The notes beneath the pieces are model-generated. The model was not told where the DNA came from and ran no database searches. It saw only the letters and a list, made by a program, of their open reading frames with translations. Made by a program: the position numbers and the translations under genes. A DNA stretch of 64,000 bases from Cupriavidus necator A5-1. Its GTDB lineage: Bacteria > Pseudomonadota > Gammaproteobacteria > Burkholderiales > Burkholderiaceae. How positions within the stretch are numbered: position 1 is the first letter of the stretch; each line of letters starts with the position of its first letter. This document shows, in pieces, positions 46,174 to 54,841 of this stretch. The stretch covers positions 1,302,001-1,366,000 of the forward strand of contig NZ_JQLI01000008.1 of assembly GCF_000744095.1 (NCBI RefSeq), given 5' to 3'.

Positions 46174-46785
46174 ATGCTGGAAACCGCCGCGCTGGCCGCG
46201 GGCCTGTCCTGGGCCAGTGGTTTTCGCCTCTACCTCGCCGTGTTCGCCGCCGGCGTGCTGGCGCGCCTGGGCTTGCTGGAGTTGCCGCCCGGGCTGCAGC
46301 CGCTGGAATCGTGGTGGGTCATCGGCGTGGCCGCGGTGCTGGCCCTGGCCGAATTCGTCGCCGACAAGGTGCCGGGCTTCGATTCGGTCTGGGACGGCAT
46401 CCATACCTTCGTGCGCATTCCCGCCGGCGCCATCCTGGCGGCCGCGGCCTTCGGCCAGCTTGACCCGCAGTGGGTGGTGGCCGCGGGCCTGATCGGCGGC
46501 ACGCTGGCCGGCACCGCGCATGCGGCCAAGGCCGGCACGCGTGCGCTGATCAACGTGTCGCCGGAACCGTTCTCCAATTGGGCGGCCTCATTCACTGAAG
46601 ACCTGACCGCGGCCGGCAGCCTGCTGCTGGCATTCTTCCTGCCGGTGGTGTTCCTGGTCATGCTGGTGGTGTTCCTGGTGGTCGCGATCTGGCTGATTCC
46701 CAAGCTGTGGCGCGGCGTGCGCCGGCTGCATGCAAGCCTGCGCGGCAGGACCGAACGACCCGATACCTTGCCCGGCGGGCGCTGA
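46174..46785 (+). CDS. DUF4126 membrane protein
   Basis: The 203-residue protein has five or six hydrophobic helices and DUF4126 features: ALAAGLSWASGFRLYLAVFA at the start, DKVPGFDSVWDGIHTFVRIP and the GTAHAAKAGTRALINVSPEP stretch. The C-terminus is a long helix (FLVMLVVFLVVAIWLIPKLW) with a basic tail. Function is unknown. AAGGAG lies 4-5 bases before the ATG. It is followed 76 bases later by an ABC-type permease gene on the same strand. Confidence 0.85.
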   Translation: MLETAALAAGLSWASGFRLYLAVFAAGVLARLGLLELPPGLQPLESWWVIGVAAVLALAEFVADKVPGFDSVWDGIHTFVRIPAGAILAAAAFGQLDPQWVVAAGLIGGTLAGTAHAAKAGTRALINVSPEPFSNWAASFTEDLTAAGSLLLAFFLPVVFLVMLVVFLVVAIWLIPKLWRGVRRLHASLRGRTERPDTLPGGR

Positions 46786-46861
46786 ATACCGCCATTACCG
46801 CCGGCTTTCCCTGATTGACCCGAGGCGAACCGCCGCCGGGATCCAAGAACCGAACAATCCG

Positions 46862-49480
46862 ATGCCCCCCGAGTCCGCCATTGCCCCGACCACCCCCGCC
46901 AGTCCCGCTGTCGCCGGCACGCGCACTGCGCACGGCGGCCGTTTCTCCGCCTGGCGCCAGGCGCTGCGCATGGCGCGGCGCGACTGGCTGGCGGGGGAGC
47001 TCTACCTGCTGCTGTTCGCACTGGTGCTGGCGGTGGCGGCATTGACCAGCGTCGGCTTCATGGCCGATCGCATGCGCCTGGGGCTGGAGCGCGATGCGCG
47101 CCAGATGATCGCCTCCGATGTGCTGCTGGTGTCGGACCAGCCTTTCGATGCGGCCTTCGCCGAGCGCGCGCGCGCAGCAGGGCTGGCGGTCGCACAGACT
47201 GTCACGTTCCCGAGCATGGCCACCGCCAACGGCAAGGCGCCGGCCGGCGGCGACGCGCCCAGCCAGCTCGCCGCGCTCAAGGCCGTGACCGACGGCTATC
47301 CGCTGCGCGGCAGGCTCAAGGTGGCCAGCGCACCCGGCGCAACTGAGGGGCCCGCCGAGGGCATTCCCGTGCCCGGCACGGTGTGGGTCGACGAAGCGCT
47401 GCTGGGCGCGCTGGGCGTTGCCGTGGGCGATACGCTGCAGCTCGGCAGCCGCACCTTCCGCATCGACCGCGTCATCACGCAGGAACTGGACCGCGGCACC
47501 GGCTTCATGAACTTCGCGCCGCGCGTGCTGATGCCGTTGTCGGACCTGGAGGGCACCGGGCTGGTCGGCTGGGGCAGCCGCGTCACTTACCGCCTGCTGG
47601 TGGCCGGCCCCGACGCCGCGGGCGCCAGCTACCAGAAGTGGGCGCGGGACGAGATCGAGCGCCGCAAGCTGCGCAACACCCGGATCGAGTCGCTGGAATC
47701 GGGCCAGCCGCAGATGCGCGCGACGCTGGACCGGGCCGAGCGCTTCCTGTCGCTGGTGGCGGTGCTGTCGTCGATGATCGCGGCGGTGGCGATCGCCATG
47801 TCGGCGCGCCGCTATATGCAGCGCCACACCGATGCCTGCGCGGTCTACAAGTGCCTGGGGCTGACGCGCGGGCAGATCCTGCGCACGTTCGGGCTTGAGT
47901 TCCTGCTGGTGGGCGCGGCCGGCGCGCTGGCCGGCGTGCTGATCGGCTATCTGGCGCACTACGGGCTGCTGCTGTCGCTGGGCGGCCTGCTCAAGGTGTC
48001 CTTGCCGCAGCCGTCGCTGCTGCCGGCGCTGGTGGGCGTGCTGGCGGGGCTGGTGCTGCTGACGGGCTTTGCGCTGCCGCCGCTGCTGGCGCTGACGCGC
48101 GTGGCGCCGCTACGGGTGCTGCGGCGCGATATCGGGCTGCCGCCGGTGTCGGCATGGGTGGCCTATGCGCTGGGCCTGGGCGCCTTTGTTTCGCTGTTGC
48201 TGGTGGCCGCGCGCGACCTGCGGCTGGGACTGACCACGGCGGGCGGGTTTGTTGCCGCGGGGGTGGTGTTCGGGGTGCTGGCGCTGGCGCTGCTGACGCT
48301 GCTGTCGCGCCTGATGCGCGGGCGCCTGCGCGGCCGCACGGCGATGGGCTGGCGCTTCGCGCTGGCGGTGCTGGAGAGGCGCCGCGGGGTGACGGTGCTG
48401 CAGACCGTGGCACTGGCGGTGGGGCTGATGGCGCTGCTGCTGCTCGGCATGACCCGCAACGACCTGGTCGACTCGTGGCGCAGCGCCACGCCGGCCGATG
48501 CGCCCAACCGCTTCATCATCAATATCCAGCCCGACCAGCGCGAACCGCTGCGCAAGATGCTGGCGGGTGCGGGCATCAACGACCTGCTGTACCCGATGAT
48601 ACGCGGGCGCCTGACCCATATCGGCGAGCGCGCGATCCGCGGCGACAGCTTCGAGGACGGGCGCGCGCGCAACCTGGTGGAGCGCGAGTTCAACCTGTCC
48701 TATACCGATGCGCTGCCAGAAGGCAACCGCGTGATCGCGGGGCGCTGGTCCAACGGCTCGGATGGCGCGCAAGCGGGCGCGTCGGTGGAGGAGGGCATCG
48801 CCAAGACGCTGGGCATCCGGCTCGGCGACACGCTGCGCTTCGACGTGGCGGGCCAGCGCGTGCAGGCGCGCGTGACCTCGCTGCGCAAGCTGGACTGGGG
48901 CTCGATGCGGGTCAACTTCTTCGTGATCCTGCCGCCGCAGGCGATGCAGGGGCTGCCCGAGACCTATATCACCTCGTTCCACCTGCCGGCGGCCAGCGCG
49001 GCGCTGGGCAACCGGCTGATCGCGGCCTTTCCCAACATCACCGTGGTCAATACCGACATGATCCTGCGCCAGATCCAGGACATCCTGGACCAGGTGATCG
49101 CGGCGGTGGAGTTCCTGTTTATCTTCACGCTGGCTGCGGGCGTGACCGTGCTGTACGCGGCGCTGTCCGGCGCACGCGACGAGCGCATGCGCGACGCCGG
49201 CCTGCTCAAGGCGCTGGGCGCGTCGGCCGCGCTGGTGCGGCAGACGCAGTACGCCGAATTCCTGGTGGTGGGCGGGCTGGCCGGATTCCTGGCGAGCCTG
49301 GGCGCGATCGCGGTGGGCTGGGGGCTGTCGCAGTTCGTCTTTGACTTCCCGTACCGCTTCAATGCCTGGATCGTGCCGGTCGGCGTGGTTTCTGGCATGC
49401 TGTGCGCTTTTGCCGGCGGCTGGCTGGGCCTGCGCGAAGTGCTGCGCCAGCCCGCGCTGGCGACCTTGCGTGATGCCTGA
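46862..49480 (+). CDS. FtsX-like ABC transporter permease (YbbP type)
   Basis: The 872-residue protein has an N-terminal TM segment, a large periplasmic MacB-PCD-like region, two FtsX domains (each of three to four helices, e.g. FLSLVAVLSSMIAAVAIAMS and FIFTLAAGVTVLYAALSGA) and ten or so membrane segments in all, as in E. coli YbbP. Such permeases pair with a YbbA-like ATPase; none is adjacent, so the partner must be elsewhere. Function is probably lipid or lipoprotein extraction or mechanotransmission. MPPESAIAP was chosen as start; sequence before it lies in the DUF4126 gene. Confidence 0.88.
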   Translation: MPPESAIAPTTPASPAVAGTRTAHGGRFSAWRQALRMARRDWLAGELYLLLFALVLAVAALTSVGFMADRMRLGLERDARQMIASDVLLVSDQPFDAAFAERARAAGLAVAQTVTFPSMATANGKAPAGGDAPSQLAALKAVTDGYPLRGRLKVASAPGATEGPAEGIPVPGTVWVDEALLGALGVAVGDTLQLGSRTFRIDRVITQELDRGTGFMNFAPRVLMPLSDLEGTGLVGWGSRVTYRLLVAGPDAAGASYQKWARDEIERRKLRNTRIESLESGQPQMRATLDRAERFLSLVAVLSSMIAAVAIAMSARRYMQRHTDACAVYKCLGLTRGQILRTFGLEFLLVGAAGALAGVLIGYLAHYGLLLSLGGLLKVSLPQPSLLPALVGVLAGLVLLTGFALPPLLALTRVAPLRVLRRDIGLPPVSAWVAYALGLGAFVSLLLVAARDLRLGLTTAGGFVAAGVVFGVLALALLTLLSRLMRGRLRGRTAMGWRFALAVLERRRGVTVLQTVALAVGLMALLLLGMTRNDLVDSWRSATPADAPNRFIINIQPDQREPLRKMLAGAGINDLLYPMIRGRLTHIGERAIRGDSFEDGRARNLVEREFNLSYTDALPEGNRVIAGRWSNGSDGAQAGASVEEGIAKTLGIRLGDTLRFDVAGQRVQARVTSLRKLDWGSMRVNFFVILPPQAMQGLPETYITSFHLPAASAALGNRLIAAFPNITVVNTDMILRQIQDILDQVIAAVEFLFIFTLAAGVTVLYAALSGARDERMRDAGLLKALGASAALVRQTQYAEFLVVGGLAGFLASLGAIAVGWGLSQFVFDFPYRFNAWIVPVGVVSGMLCAFAGGWLGLREVLRQPALATLRDA

Positions 49481-49526
49481 AGCTCAACTTCACTGAGCCA
49501 CTGCGGCCGCGCGGATCGAGTGTGTG

Positions 49527-49934
49527 ATGAGTACTGAATCCAACGACAAGCCCGAGGTGACCGCCTTTGAACTGGTCGGCGGCGAAGCGCGCGTGCGCGA
49601 GCTGGTCGACCGTTTCTACGACCTGATGGACCTGGAACCCGAGTTCGCCGGGCTGCGCGCGCTGCATCCGCCCTCGCTCGAGGGCTCGCGCGACAAGCTG
49701 TTCTGGTTCCTGTGCGGCTGGCTGGGCGGCCCCAACCATTTCATCGAGCGCTTCGGCCATCCGCGCCTGCGCGCGCGCCATATGCCGTTCGAGATCGGCG
49801 TCAGCGAGCGCGACCAGTGGATGCGCTGCATGGCGCTGGCGATGCAGGACGTCGGCCTGACCGAGGAACTGCAGCTGCGCCTGATGCAGGCGTTCTTCCA
49901 GACCGCCGACTGGATGCGCAACGTGGCGCGCTGA
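49527..49934 (+). CDS. group II truncated hemoglobin
   Basis: The 135-residue globin has ELVGGEARVRELVDRFYDLM, LFWFLCGWLGGPNHFIERFGHPRLRARHMPF (in two parts around the distal pocket; proximal His in RARHMPFEIG) and the TrHbO-type Trp in DQWMRCM. It binds O2/NO and may protect respiration. Start ATG 49527; an in-frame GTG one codon earlier is possible. It lies upstream of a DUF924 gene (51 bases), a pairing seen in related bacteria. Confidence 0.93.
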   Translation: MSTESNDKPEVTAFELVGGEARVRELVDRFYDLMDLEPEFAGLRALHPPSLEGSRDKLFWFLCGWLGGPNHFIERFGHPRLRARHMPFEIGVSERDQWMRCMALAMQDVGLTEELQLRLMQAFFQTADWMRNVAR

Positions 49935-49985
49935 GGCGCCTGCCGTTCAATACCAAGACCAAGAGCAGAAAGGACTTCCTGCCTC

Positions 49986-50582
49986 ATGACAGCCCCGTTG
50001 CCTGAAGCCGCCCGGCGCGTGCTCGATTTCTGGTTCGAAACGCCTGGGTCGGCCGGCTGGAACACCGAGCGCCGCGCCTGGTTCACCAAGTCGGATGAAT
50101 TCGATGCGCAGATCCGGCATCAGTTCTTCGCCGACTGGCAGGCCGCGCACGATGGCGCCACGGACGACTGGTCGGTCACCCCCGAGGGCGCGTGCGCGCG
50201 CGTGGTGCTGCTCGACCAGTTCCCGCGCAACATGTTCCGCAATGATCCGCGCAGCTTTGCCACCGATGCGCAGGCGCTGGCCCTGGCCAAGCGCATCGTC
50301 GCCACCGGCATGGACCGCGCGCTGCCGACCGACCACCACCGCATGTTCTGCTACATGCCGTTCGAGCATTCGGAAGCGCTGGAAGACCAGTACGAGGCGG
50401 TGCGGTTGACGACGCAGCTGCGCGAAGCCAGCGGCGGGAAGGTGGATGTGGTGGAGTGGGCCGAGAAGCACCGCGTGATCATCGCGCGCTATGGCCGCTT
50501 CCCGCACCGCAATGCGGTGCTGGGCAGGCAGAGTACCGCGCAGGAACTGGCGTTCCTGCGGCAGCCGGGCTCGTCGTTCTGA
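49986..50582 (+). CDS. DUF924 family protein
   Basis: The 198-residue helical protein has the DUF924 signature: RRVLDFWFETPG at the start, RAWFTKSDEFDAQIRHQFF, ARVVLLDQFPRNMFRNDPRSFATD and FYMPFEHSE-like FCYMPFEHSEAL, ending RYGRFPHRNAVLGR. The repeats resemble TPR-like helices; no enzymatic activity is established. The ATG at 49986 is preceded by AGAAAGGA. It is probably co-transcribed with the truncated hemoglobin gene. Confidence 0.9.
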   Translation: MTAPLPEAARRVLDFWFETPGSAGWNTERRAWFTKSDEFDAQIRHQFFADWQAAHDGATDDWSVTPEGACARVVLLDQFPRNMFRNDPRSFATDAQALALAKRIVATGMDRALPTDHHRMFCYMPFEHSEALEDQYEAVRLTTQLREASGGKVDVVEWAEKHRVIIARYGRFPHRNAVLGRQSTAQELAFLRQPGSSF

Positions 50583-50607
50583 ACGAAGCCCGGCGGCGGG
50601 GGCGCGT

Positions 50608-51192
50608 TCAGGTCTTGTCGCGCGCCTGCTGCCACTTGTCCACACGCACGCGCGGCGCGGCGGCCAGCTGCGCCAGCAGCGCGGCCGGCGTGTCGGCCAC
50701 GTGCAGCAGGTCGGCATGCACCTGCTTCATGAAACCTTCCTGGACAGCATGGGAGAGGAAGCCCAGCAAGCCGTCATAGAACCCGCCGATATTGAGCAGG
50801 CCCACCGGCTTGTCGTGATAGCCCAGCTGCAGCCAGGTAAAGGTCTCGAACAGCTCCTCGAAGGTGCCCACGCCGCCTGGCATGGCGATAAAGGCATCGG
50901 CGCGGTCTGCCATCATCTGCTTGCGCTCGTGCATATTGCGCACCACGTGCAGCTCGGTCAGGCCGAGGTGGCCGACTTCCTTTTGCATCAGCGCGTCGGG
51001 AATGATGCCGATGGCGCTGCCGCCGTGCTCGAGCACGGCATCGGCGACGATGCCCATCAGGCCCACCTTGCCGCCGCCATAGACCAGCGCCAGGCCGCTT
51101 TCGGCCAGCGTGCGGCCGAGCAGGCGCGCGCCCTCGGCGTATTCGGGGCGGTTGCCGGAGTTGGAGCCGCAATAGACGCAGACGGATTTCAC
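50608..51192 (-). CDS. LOG family protein (nucleoside 5'-monophosphate phosphoribohydrolase type)
   Basis: The 194-residue Rossmann-like protein has the LOG motifs SVCVYCGSNSGNRPEY, LVYGGGKVGLMG, DAFIAMPGGVGTFEELFETFTWLQLG (PGGxGTxxE within) and ERKQMM. LOG enzymes release ribose 5-phosphate from purine nucleotides (AMP or cytokinin forms). Its start overlaps the upstream TetR gene stop by four bases, so the two are co-translated. Confidence 0.92.
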   Translation of the reverse strand: MKSVCVYCGSNSGNRPEYAEGARLLGRTLAESGLALVYGGGKVGLMGIVADAVLEHGGSAIGIIPDALMQKEVGHLGLTELHVVRNMHERKQMMADRADAFIAMPGGVGTFEELFETFTWLQLGYHDKPVGLLNIGGFYDGLLGFLSHAVQEGFMKQVHADLLHVADTPAALLAQLAAAPRVRVDKWQQARDKT

Positions 51193-51890
51193 TTCTTTTC
51201 CTTTGCCGCTTCGGCGGCTGCCTTGGTTGCCGCGTAGTCGCGCGCAAGCTGGTCGAAGGCTTCCCGGGGCCGGCCGCGCAGGTAGGGGGCCAGGATCGAG
51301 AAGATGTGATAGCTCGAGCCGTGCAGGTAGCCGCGGATCTGCTCGGGATCGTTGTACTGGCGCGGATGCTGCACGAACTGGAACGACAGCCAGTAGGTGG
51401 CGATCACCACTATGTTGGTGCAGATGGCCTCGACCTGCTCGGGCGTCGCCTCCATCTCGCCGTCTTCGATGAACTGGCGGCAGATCTCGTGCGCGAACCG
51501 CTGTTTCTGCTCGACGATGCGCTTGAAGTTGGTCTCCAGCATCCGGTTGCGCGCCAGCAGGTCATTGATGTCGCGATACAGGAAGCGGTAGTTCCACATG
51601 AACTCGGACATGTACTGCAGGTAGCCCCAGCTTTCGTCCAGGGTGGCCTTGCGGTCGTCCGGCATCTTCAGGCGGCGCTCCATCTCCTGCTCGAAGCGCA
51701 CGAAGATGGAGTTGATGATGTCGTCCTTGTTGCGGAAGTGGTAGTAGAGATTGCCGGGGCTGATCTCCATCGCTTCCGCGATCGTGGTGGTGGTGACGTT
51801 CGGTTCGCCGACTTCATTGAACAGGCGCAGCGAGACGTCGAGGATGCGGTCCCTGGTGCGGCGGGGGCCGGTTTGCGGTTTCGGTTCCAT
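51189..51890 (-). CDS. TetR-family regulator
   Basis: The 233-residue protein has a TetR HTH at about 12-60 (RRTRDRILDVSLRLFNEVG, TIAEAMEISPGNLYYHFRNK) and a helical ligand-binding domain (YRFLYRDINDLLARNRMLE) of the AcrR/DUF6624-like proteobacterial subgroup. An Ala/Lys-rich C-terminal tail ends the protein. Targets are unknown; it is translationally coupled to the LOG gene, which may be co-regulated. Confidence 0.9.
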   Translation of the reverse strand: MEPKPQTGPRRTRDRILDVSLRLFNEVGEPNVTTTTIAEAMEISPGNLYYHFRNKDDIINSIFVRFEQEMERRLKMPDDRKATLDESWGYLQYMSEFMWNYRFLYRDINDLLARNRMLETNFKRIVEQKQRFAHEICRQFIEDGEMEATPEQVEAICTNIVVIATYWLSFQFVQHPRQYNDPEQIRGYLHGSSYHIFSILAPYLRGRPREAFDQLARDYAATKAAAEAAKEKK

Positions 51891-51982
51891 GGGCGTCCGG
51901 GCGATCGGTGAATCGTGGCAGGGTAGCGATTATAAGCAATCGGCCCCGGCCCCTGCTGCCGGCACACCCGGCGAGTGACGGA

Positions 51983-52468
51983 TCAGCCCGCCAGCGTCCG
52001 CACCCAGTGCACCACGTGCGGTCCGGCGATGGCGATCCAGGTGCCGCCGCACAGCACCAGCGCCAGCATTACCGCGGCGCTGCCGAAATCCTTGGCGCGC
52101 TTGGACAGGCTGTGCCGCTCCAGCGAAATGCGGTCGATCGCCGCCTCGACGCTGGAGTTGAGCAGCTCGACGATCAGCACGATCAGCAGCGTGGCCAGCA
52201 GCAGGATGCGCTCGACCACGCCCAACGGCAGCACGAATGCCCACGGCGCTAGGATCGCCACCAGCGTCAGTTCCTGGCGGAACGCGCTCTCCTCGAGCAC
52301 CGCATAACGTAGCCCCGACAGCGAATTGATGGCTGCGTGCCAGGCGCGCGTCAGGCCGCGGTTGCCCTTGTGGGGATTCTGCTCGATCGAATAGTCAGCG
52401 CTCTGGACTGCCTGCGGCGGCCTCTGCAGAGGCGGGTCGGACGGCAGTTCCGGATGGGGTTTCGGCAT
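51983..52468 (-). CDS. dgkA: diacylglycerol kinase (prokaryotic DgkA)
   Basis: The 161-residue protein has three membrane helices and the DgkA motif EESAFRQELTLVAILAPWAF, LIVELLNSSVEAAIDRIS and KRAKDFGSAAVML, i.e. the E-A-F-R-Q-E, N-x-x-I-E and D-x-x-A residues for Mg-ATP binding. It phosphorylates diacylglycerol to phosphatidic acid. The N-terminal ~45 residues are an extra, Pro-rich stretch; with the start at 52468 the gene overlaps the upstream glycosyltransferase by 74 bases. A start further inside is possible. Third gene of a Pho-box operon. Confidence 0.93.
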   Translation of the reverse strand: MPKPHPELPSDPPLQRPPQAVQSADYSIEQNPHKGNRGLTRAWHAAINSLSGLRYAVLEESAFRQELTLVAILAPWAFVLPLGVVERILLLATLLIVLIVELLNSSVEAAIDRISLERHSLSKRAKDFGSAAVMLALVLCGGTWIAIAGPHVVHWVRTLAG

Positions 52469-53510
52469 GGCTTTGGGATGCGGGTTGGGCCGCCGCGCTG
52501 CCTGGCTTGCCGGCAGCGAAGGGCCGAAGATGGGCCAGGAACTGCTCGGAAGCGGCGCGCCACGAGAACCGCTCGGCATGGGCTCGGGCCGTGGCGCGGT
52601 CGATGCGCAGCGCTTCCAGGCAGGCTTCGCGCAGGTCTTCGTGCATCACGCCCGCGGGGCTGTCGCCCAGCACATCGATCGGGCCGGTGACTGGATACGC
52701 CGCCACGGGCAGCCCGCTGGCCAGCGCTTCCAGCAGCACCAGCCCGAAGGTGTCGGTGCGGCTCGGGAACACGAACACGTCAGCCGAAGCATACACCCGG
52801 GCCAGTTCCGGTTGGCTCAGCACGCCGAGGTAGTTGACCCCCGGATAGCGCGCGCGCAGCGCCGCCAGCGCGGGGCCGTCGCCGACCACCCACTTCGAGC
52901 CGGGGAGGTCCAGCGAGAGGAAGGCCTCGACGTTCTTCTCCACCGCCACGCGACCCACGTACAGGAAGATCGGGTGAGCGGTGTTGAGCACGTTGGGGCG
53001 CTGCAGCGTGAACACGTCCAGGTCGACGCCGCGCGTCCACAGCACGCCGTGGGTGATGCCGTGGCTGTGCAGGTCCTCCAGCACCACCGGCGTGGGCGCC
53101 ATCAGGGCGCGCGCCGGGCCGTGGAACCAGCGCAGGAAGCGATACGTCCAGGTCAGCGGGATGCCGAAGCGGGCGTGCACGTATTCCGGAAAGCGCGTGT
53201 GGTAGGCGGTGGTGAAAGGCAGTTTGCGGCGGATCGCATGGCGCCGCGCGGCCAGGCCGAGCGGGCCTTCAGTGGCGATGTGCAGCGCGTCGGGGCCGAA
53301 GGCTTCGATACGGCGCTGCACGCGTGCCGACGGCAGCAGCGACAGGCGGATCTCGGGGTAGGTCGGGCACGGCACGGTGCGGAATTCCAGCGGCGTGATC
53401 ATGTCGACCGTGTGGCCCATGGCCTCGAGCTCGCGGCGCGTGGACTTGAGCGTACGCACCACGCCGTTGACCTGCGGTTCCCAGGCATCGGTGACGATCA
53501 TTATCTTCAT
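52395..53510 (-). CDS. GT4-type glycosyltransferase, probably of diacylglycerol glycolipids
   Basis: The 371-residue GT-B enzyme has the N-terminal MKIMIVTDAWEPQVNGVV motif of the GT4 acceptor domain, TAYHTRFPEYVHARFG, YVGRVAVEKNVEAFL, WVVGDGPALAALRARYP and the donor-site EX7E region FPSRTDTFGLVLLEALASGLPV. It resembles alpha-mannosyl/glucosyl transferases that act on lipid acceptors. It starts 8 bases after a PlcP-like gene and overlaps dgkA, so a sugar is probably added to diacylglycerol. Donor sugar is unknown. The C-terminal ~35 residues are Ala/Pro/Ser-rich. Confidence 0.88.
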   Translation of the reverse strand: MKIMIVTDAWEPQVNGVVRTLKSTRRELEAMGHTVDMITPLEFRTVPCPTYPEIRLSLLPSARVQRRIEAFGPDALHIATEGPLGLAARRHAIRRKLPFTTAYHTRFPEYVHARFGIPLTWTYRFLRWFHGPARALMAPTPVVLEDLHSHGITHGVLWTRGVDLDVFTLQRPNVLNTAHPIFLYVGRVAVEKNVEAFLSLDLPGSKWVVGDGPALAALRARYPGVNYLGVLSQPELARVYASADVFVFPSRTDTFGLVLLEALASGLPVAAYPVTGPIDVLGDSPAGVMHEDLREACLEALRIDRATARAHAERFSWRAASEQFLAHLRPFAAGKPGSAAAQPASQSHAETPSGTAVRPASAEAAAGSPER

Positions 53511-53518
53511 GCAGCCTC

Positions 53519-54589
53519 CTAGGGGGCGGTGGAAGGGCAATGCGGATGGGAGTGACCGGCGCGCGCGGCGCGCCGGCGGGGCTCAGCTGGCCACGGCGGC
53601 GCGGCGGCGGCGGCGCGTGGCGGGGCGGGGGCGGGGGCGGGCGGGTCCAGCAGCGTGGTCCAGTAGACGATCTTCAGTTCGCCTTCCATGGTCTCGACCA
53701 GCGCCGACAGGCTTTCGACCCAGTCGCCGTCGTTGCAGTAGAGCTGGCCGTTGAGCTCGCGGATCTCGGCCTTGTGGATATGGCCGCAGACCACGCCGTC
53801 GCAGCCGCGCCGGCGCGCCTCCTCGACCATCGCGGTCTCGAACGCGCTGATGTAGTTGACCGCGTTCTTGACCTGGTGCTTCAGGTACTGCGACAGCGAC
53901 CAGTACGGAAAGCCCAGCCGCGCGCGCAGGCGGTTGAAATGGCGGTTCATCGCAAGGATCATCGTGTACAGCGAATCGCCCAGGTAGGCCAGCCAGCGCG
54001 CGTGCTGGACCACGCCGTCGAACAGGTCGCCGTGCACCACCCACAGCCGGCGCCCGGTGGCGGTGACGTGGATGGCTTCTTCGCGCACGGTGATGTCGCC
54101 GAAGGCCATGCCGTCGAACTGGCGCGCGCCCTCGTCATGGTTGCCGGGCACGTAGATCACCTCGGCGCCCTTGCGCGCCTTGCGCAGCAGCTTCTGCACC
54201 ACGTCGTTGTGGCTCTGCGGCCAGTACCAGCCGCGGCGCAGCTGCCAGCCATCGATGATGTCGCCGACCAGGTAGAGCTGCTCGGACTCGTTGTGCTTGA
54301 GGAAGTCCAGCAGGTAGGTGGCCTGGCAGCCGGGCGTGCCCAGGTGGATGTCAGACAGCCAGATGGCGCGGTAGCGGTGGATCGGGTGCGGCTCGGGCGG
54401 GTAGGCGTCCTGCTGCTCGCGCGGCGGGGCCAGCGTTGCGGCATCCAGGCCCGGCGGCATGAAGGCGGTCAGCGCGGCGACGCTGTTGGGATCACTCCCC
54501 CAGCCGCTTTCTGGGCTGCGGCCCAGCCGTTGCGTCAGTTGCACAGCCCTCGACAGATATCCGCGGGCAGATCGGATTGCTTGCACCAT
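53519..54589 (-). CDS. plcP: PlcP-like metallophosphoesterase (phospholipid C-type hydrolase)
   Basis: The 356-residue protein has the calcineurin-type motifs SDIHLG (Asp80, His82), VGDIIDGW (Asp110), PGNHDEG (Asn150, His151), WVVHGDLFD and CGHIHKAEI. It is COG2908-like and often called UDP-2,3-diacylglucosamine hydrolase. The long form with WPQSHNDVVQKLLRKARKG matches PlcP, which removes phospholipid headgroups to give diacylglycerol at low phosphate. A glycosyltransferase and DgkA follow; three Pho-box repeats precede it. The N-terminal ~70 residues are extra and a start at 54460 is possible. The tail is Pro/Ala/Arg-rich. Confidence 0.85.
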   Translation of the reverse strand: MVQAIRSARGYLSRAVQLTQRLGRSPESGWGSDPNSVAALTAFMPPGLDAATLAPPREQQDAYPPEPHPIHRYRAIWLSDIHLGTPGCQATYLLDFLKHNESEQLYLVGDIIDGWQLRRGWYWPQSHNDVVQKLLRKARKGAEVIYVPGNHDEGARQFDGMAFGDITVREEAIHVTATGRRLWVVHGDLFDGVVQHARWLAYLGDSLYTMILAMNRHFNRLRARLGFPYWSLSQYLKHQVKNAVNYISAFETAMVEEARRRGCDGVVCGHIHKAEIRELNGQLYCNDGDWVESLSALVETMEGELKIVYWTTLLDPPAPAPAPPRAAAAAPPWPAEPRRRAARAGHSHPHCPSTAP

Positions 54590-54632
54590 GGCGGTCCCGG
54601 TTGCGGCGATGGCTGCATTCAGCCAGCGTGCG

Positions 54633-54661
54633 ATGACGGTGCCGTGACGGAAACATGACTG
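54633..54661 (-). promoter_or_regulatory. Pho box (three PhoB half-site repeats) before plcP
   Basis: On the minus strand CAGTCAT (54655-54661), CCGTCAC (54644-54650) and CCGTCAT (54633-54639) are spaced by exactly four bases each, an 11-bp period. This matches the PhoB consensus CTGTCAT-N4-CTGTCAT in form. The box ends about 43 bases before the plcP start at 54589. Confidence 0.8.
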
Positions 54662-54749
54662 CCATATGAAATGGAAAAGGACAACGCCAGCAAGGCCAAC
54701 GGTTTTGGGTGCACCAAGGCCGCCCGAGCTTGCCTAAGCAAGGTGTTCT

Positions 54750-54780
54750 CCCTCTCCCCCTCAGGGCAGGTGGGAGAGGG
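54750..54780. repeat. CCCTCTCCC/GGGAGAGGG intergenic inverted repeat
   Basis: CCCTCTCCC (54750-54758) and GGGAGAGGG (54772-54780) pair with a 13-base loop in the 252-base interval before the hydrolase gene. The sequence type is a common dispersed intergenic repeat in Burkholderiales; it could act as a hairpin for either strand. Confidence 0.55.
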
Positions 54781-54841
54781 GTGCCGGCTTGACACGCTCG
54801 CGCTAAAAAGGGAAGTAAGCCAGCGATCTCAGCGGGCCCAG

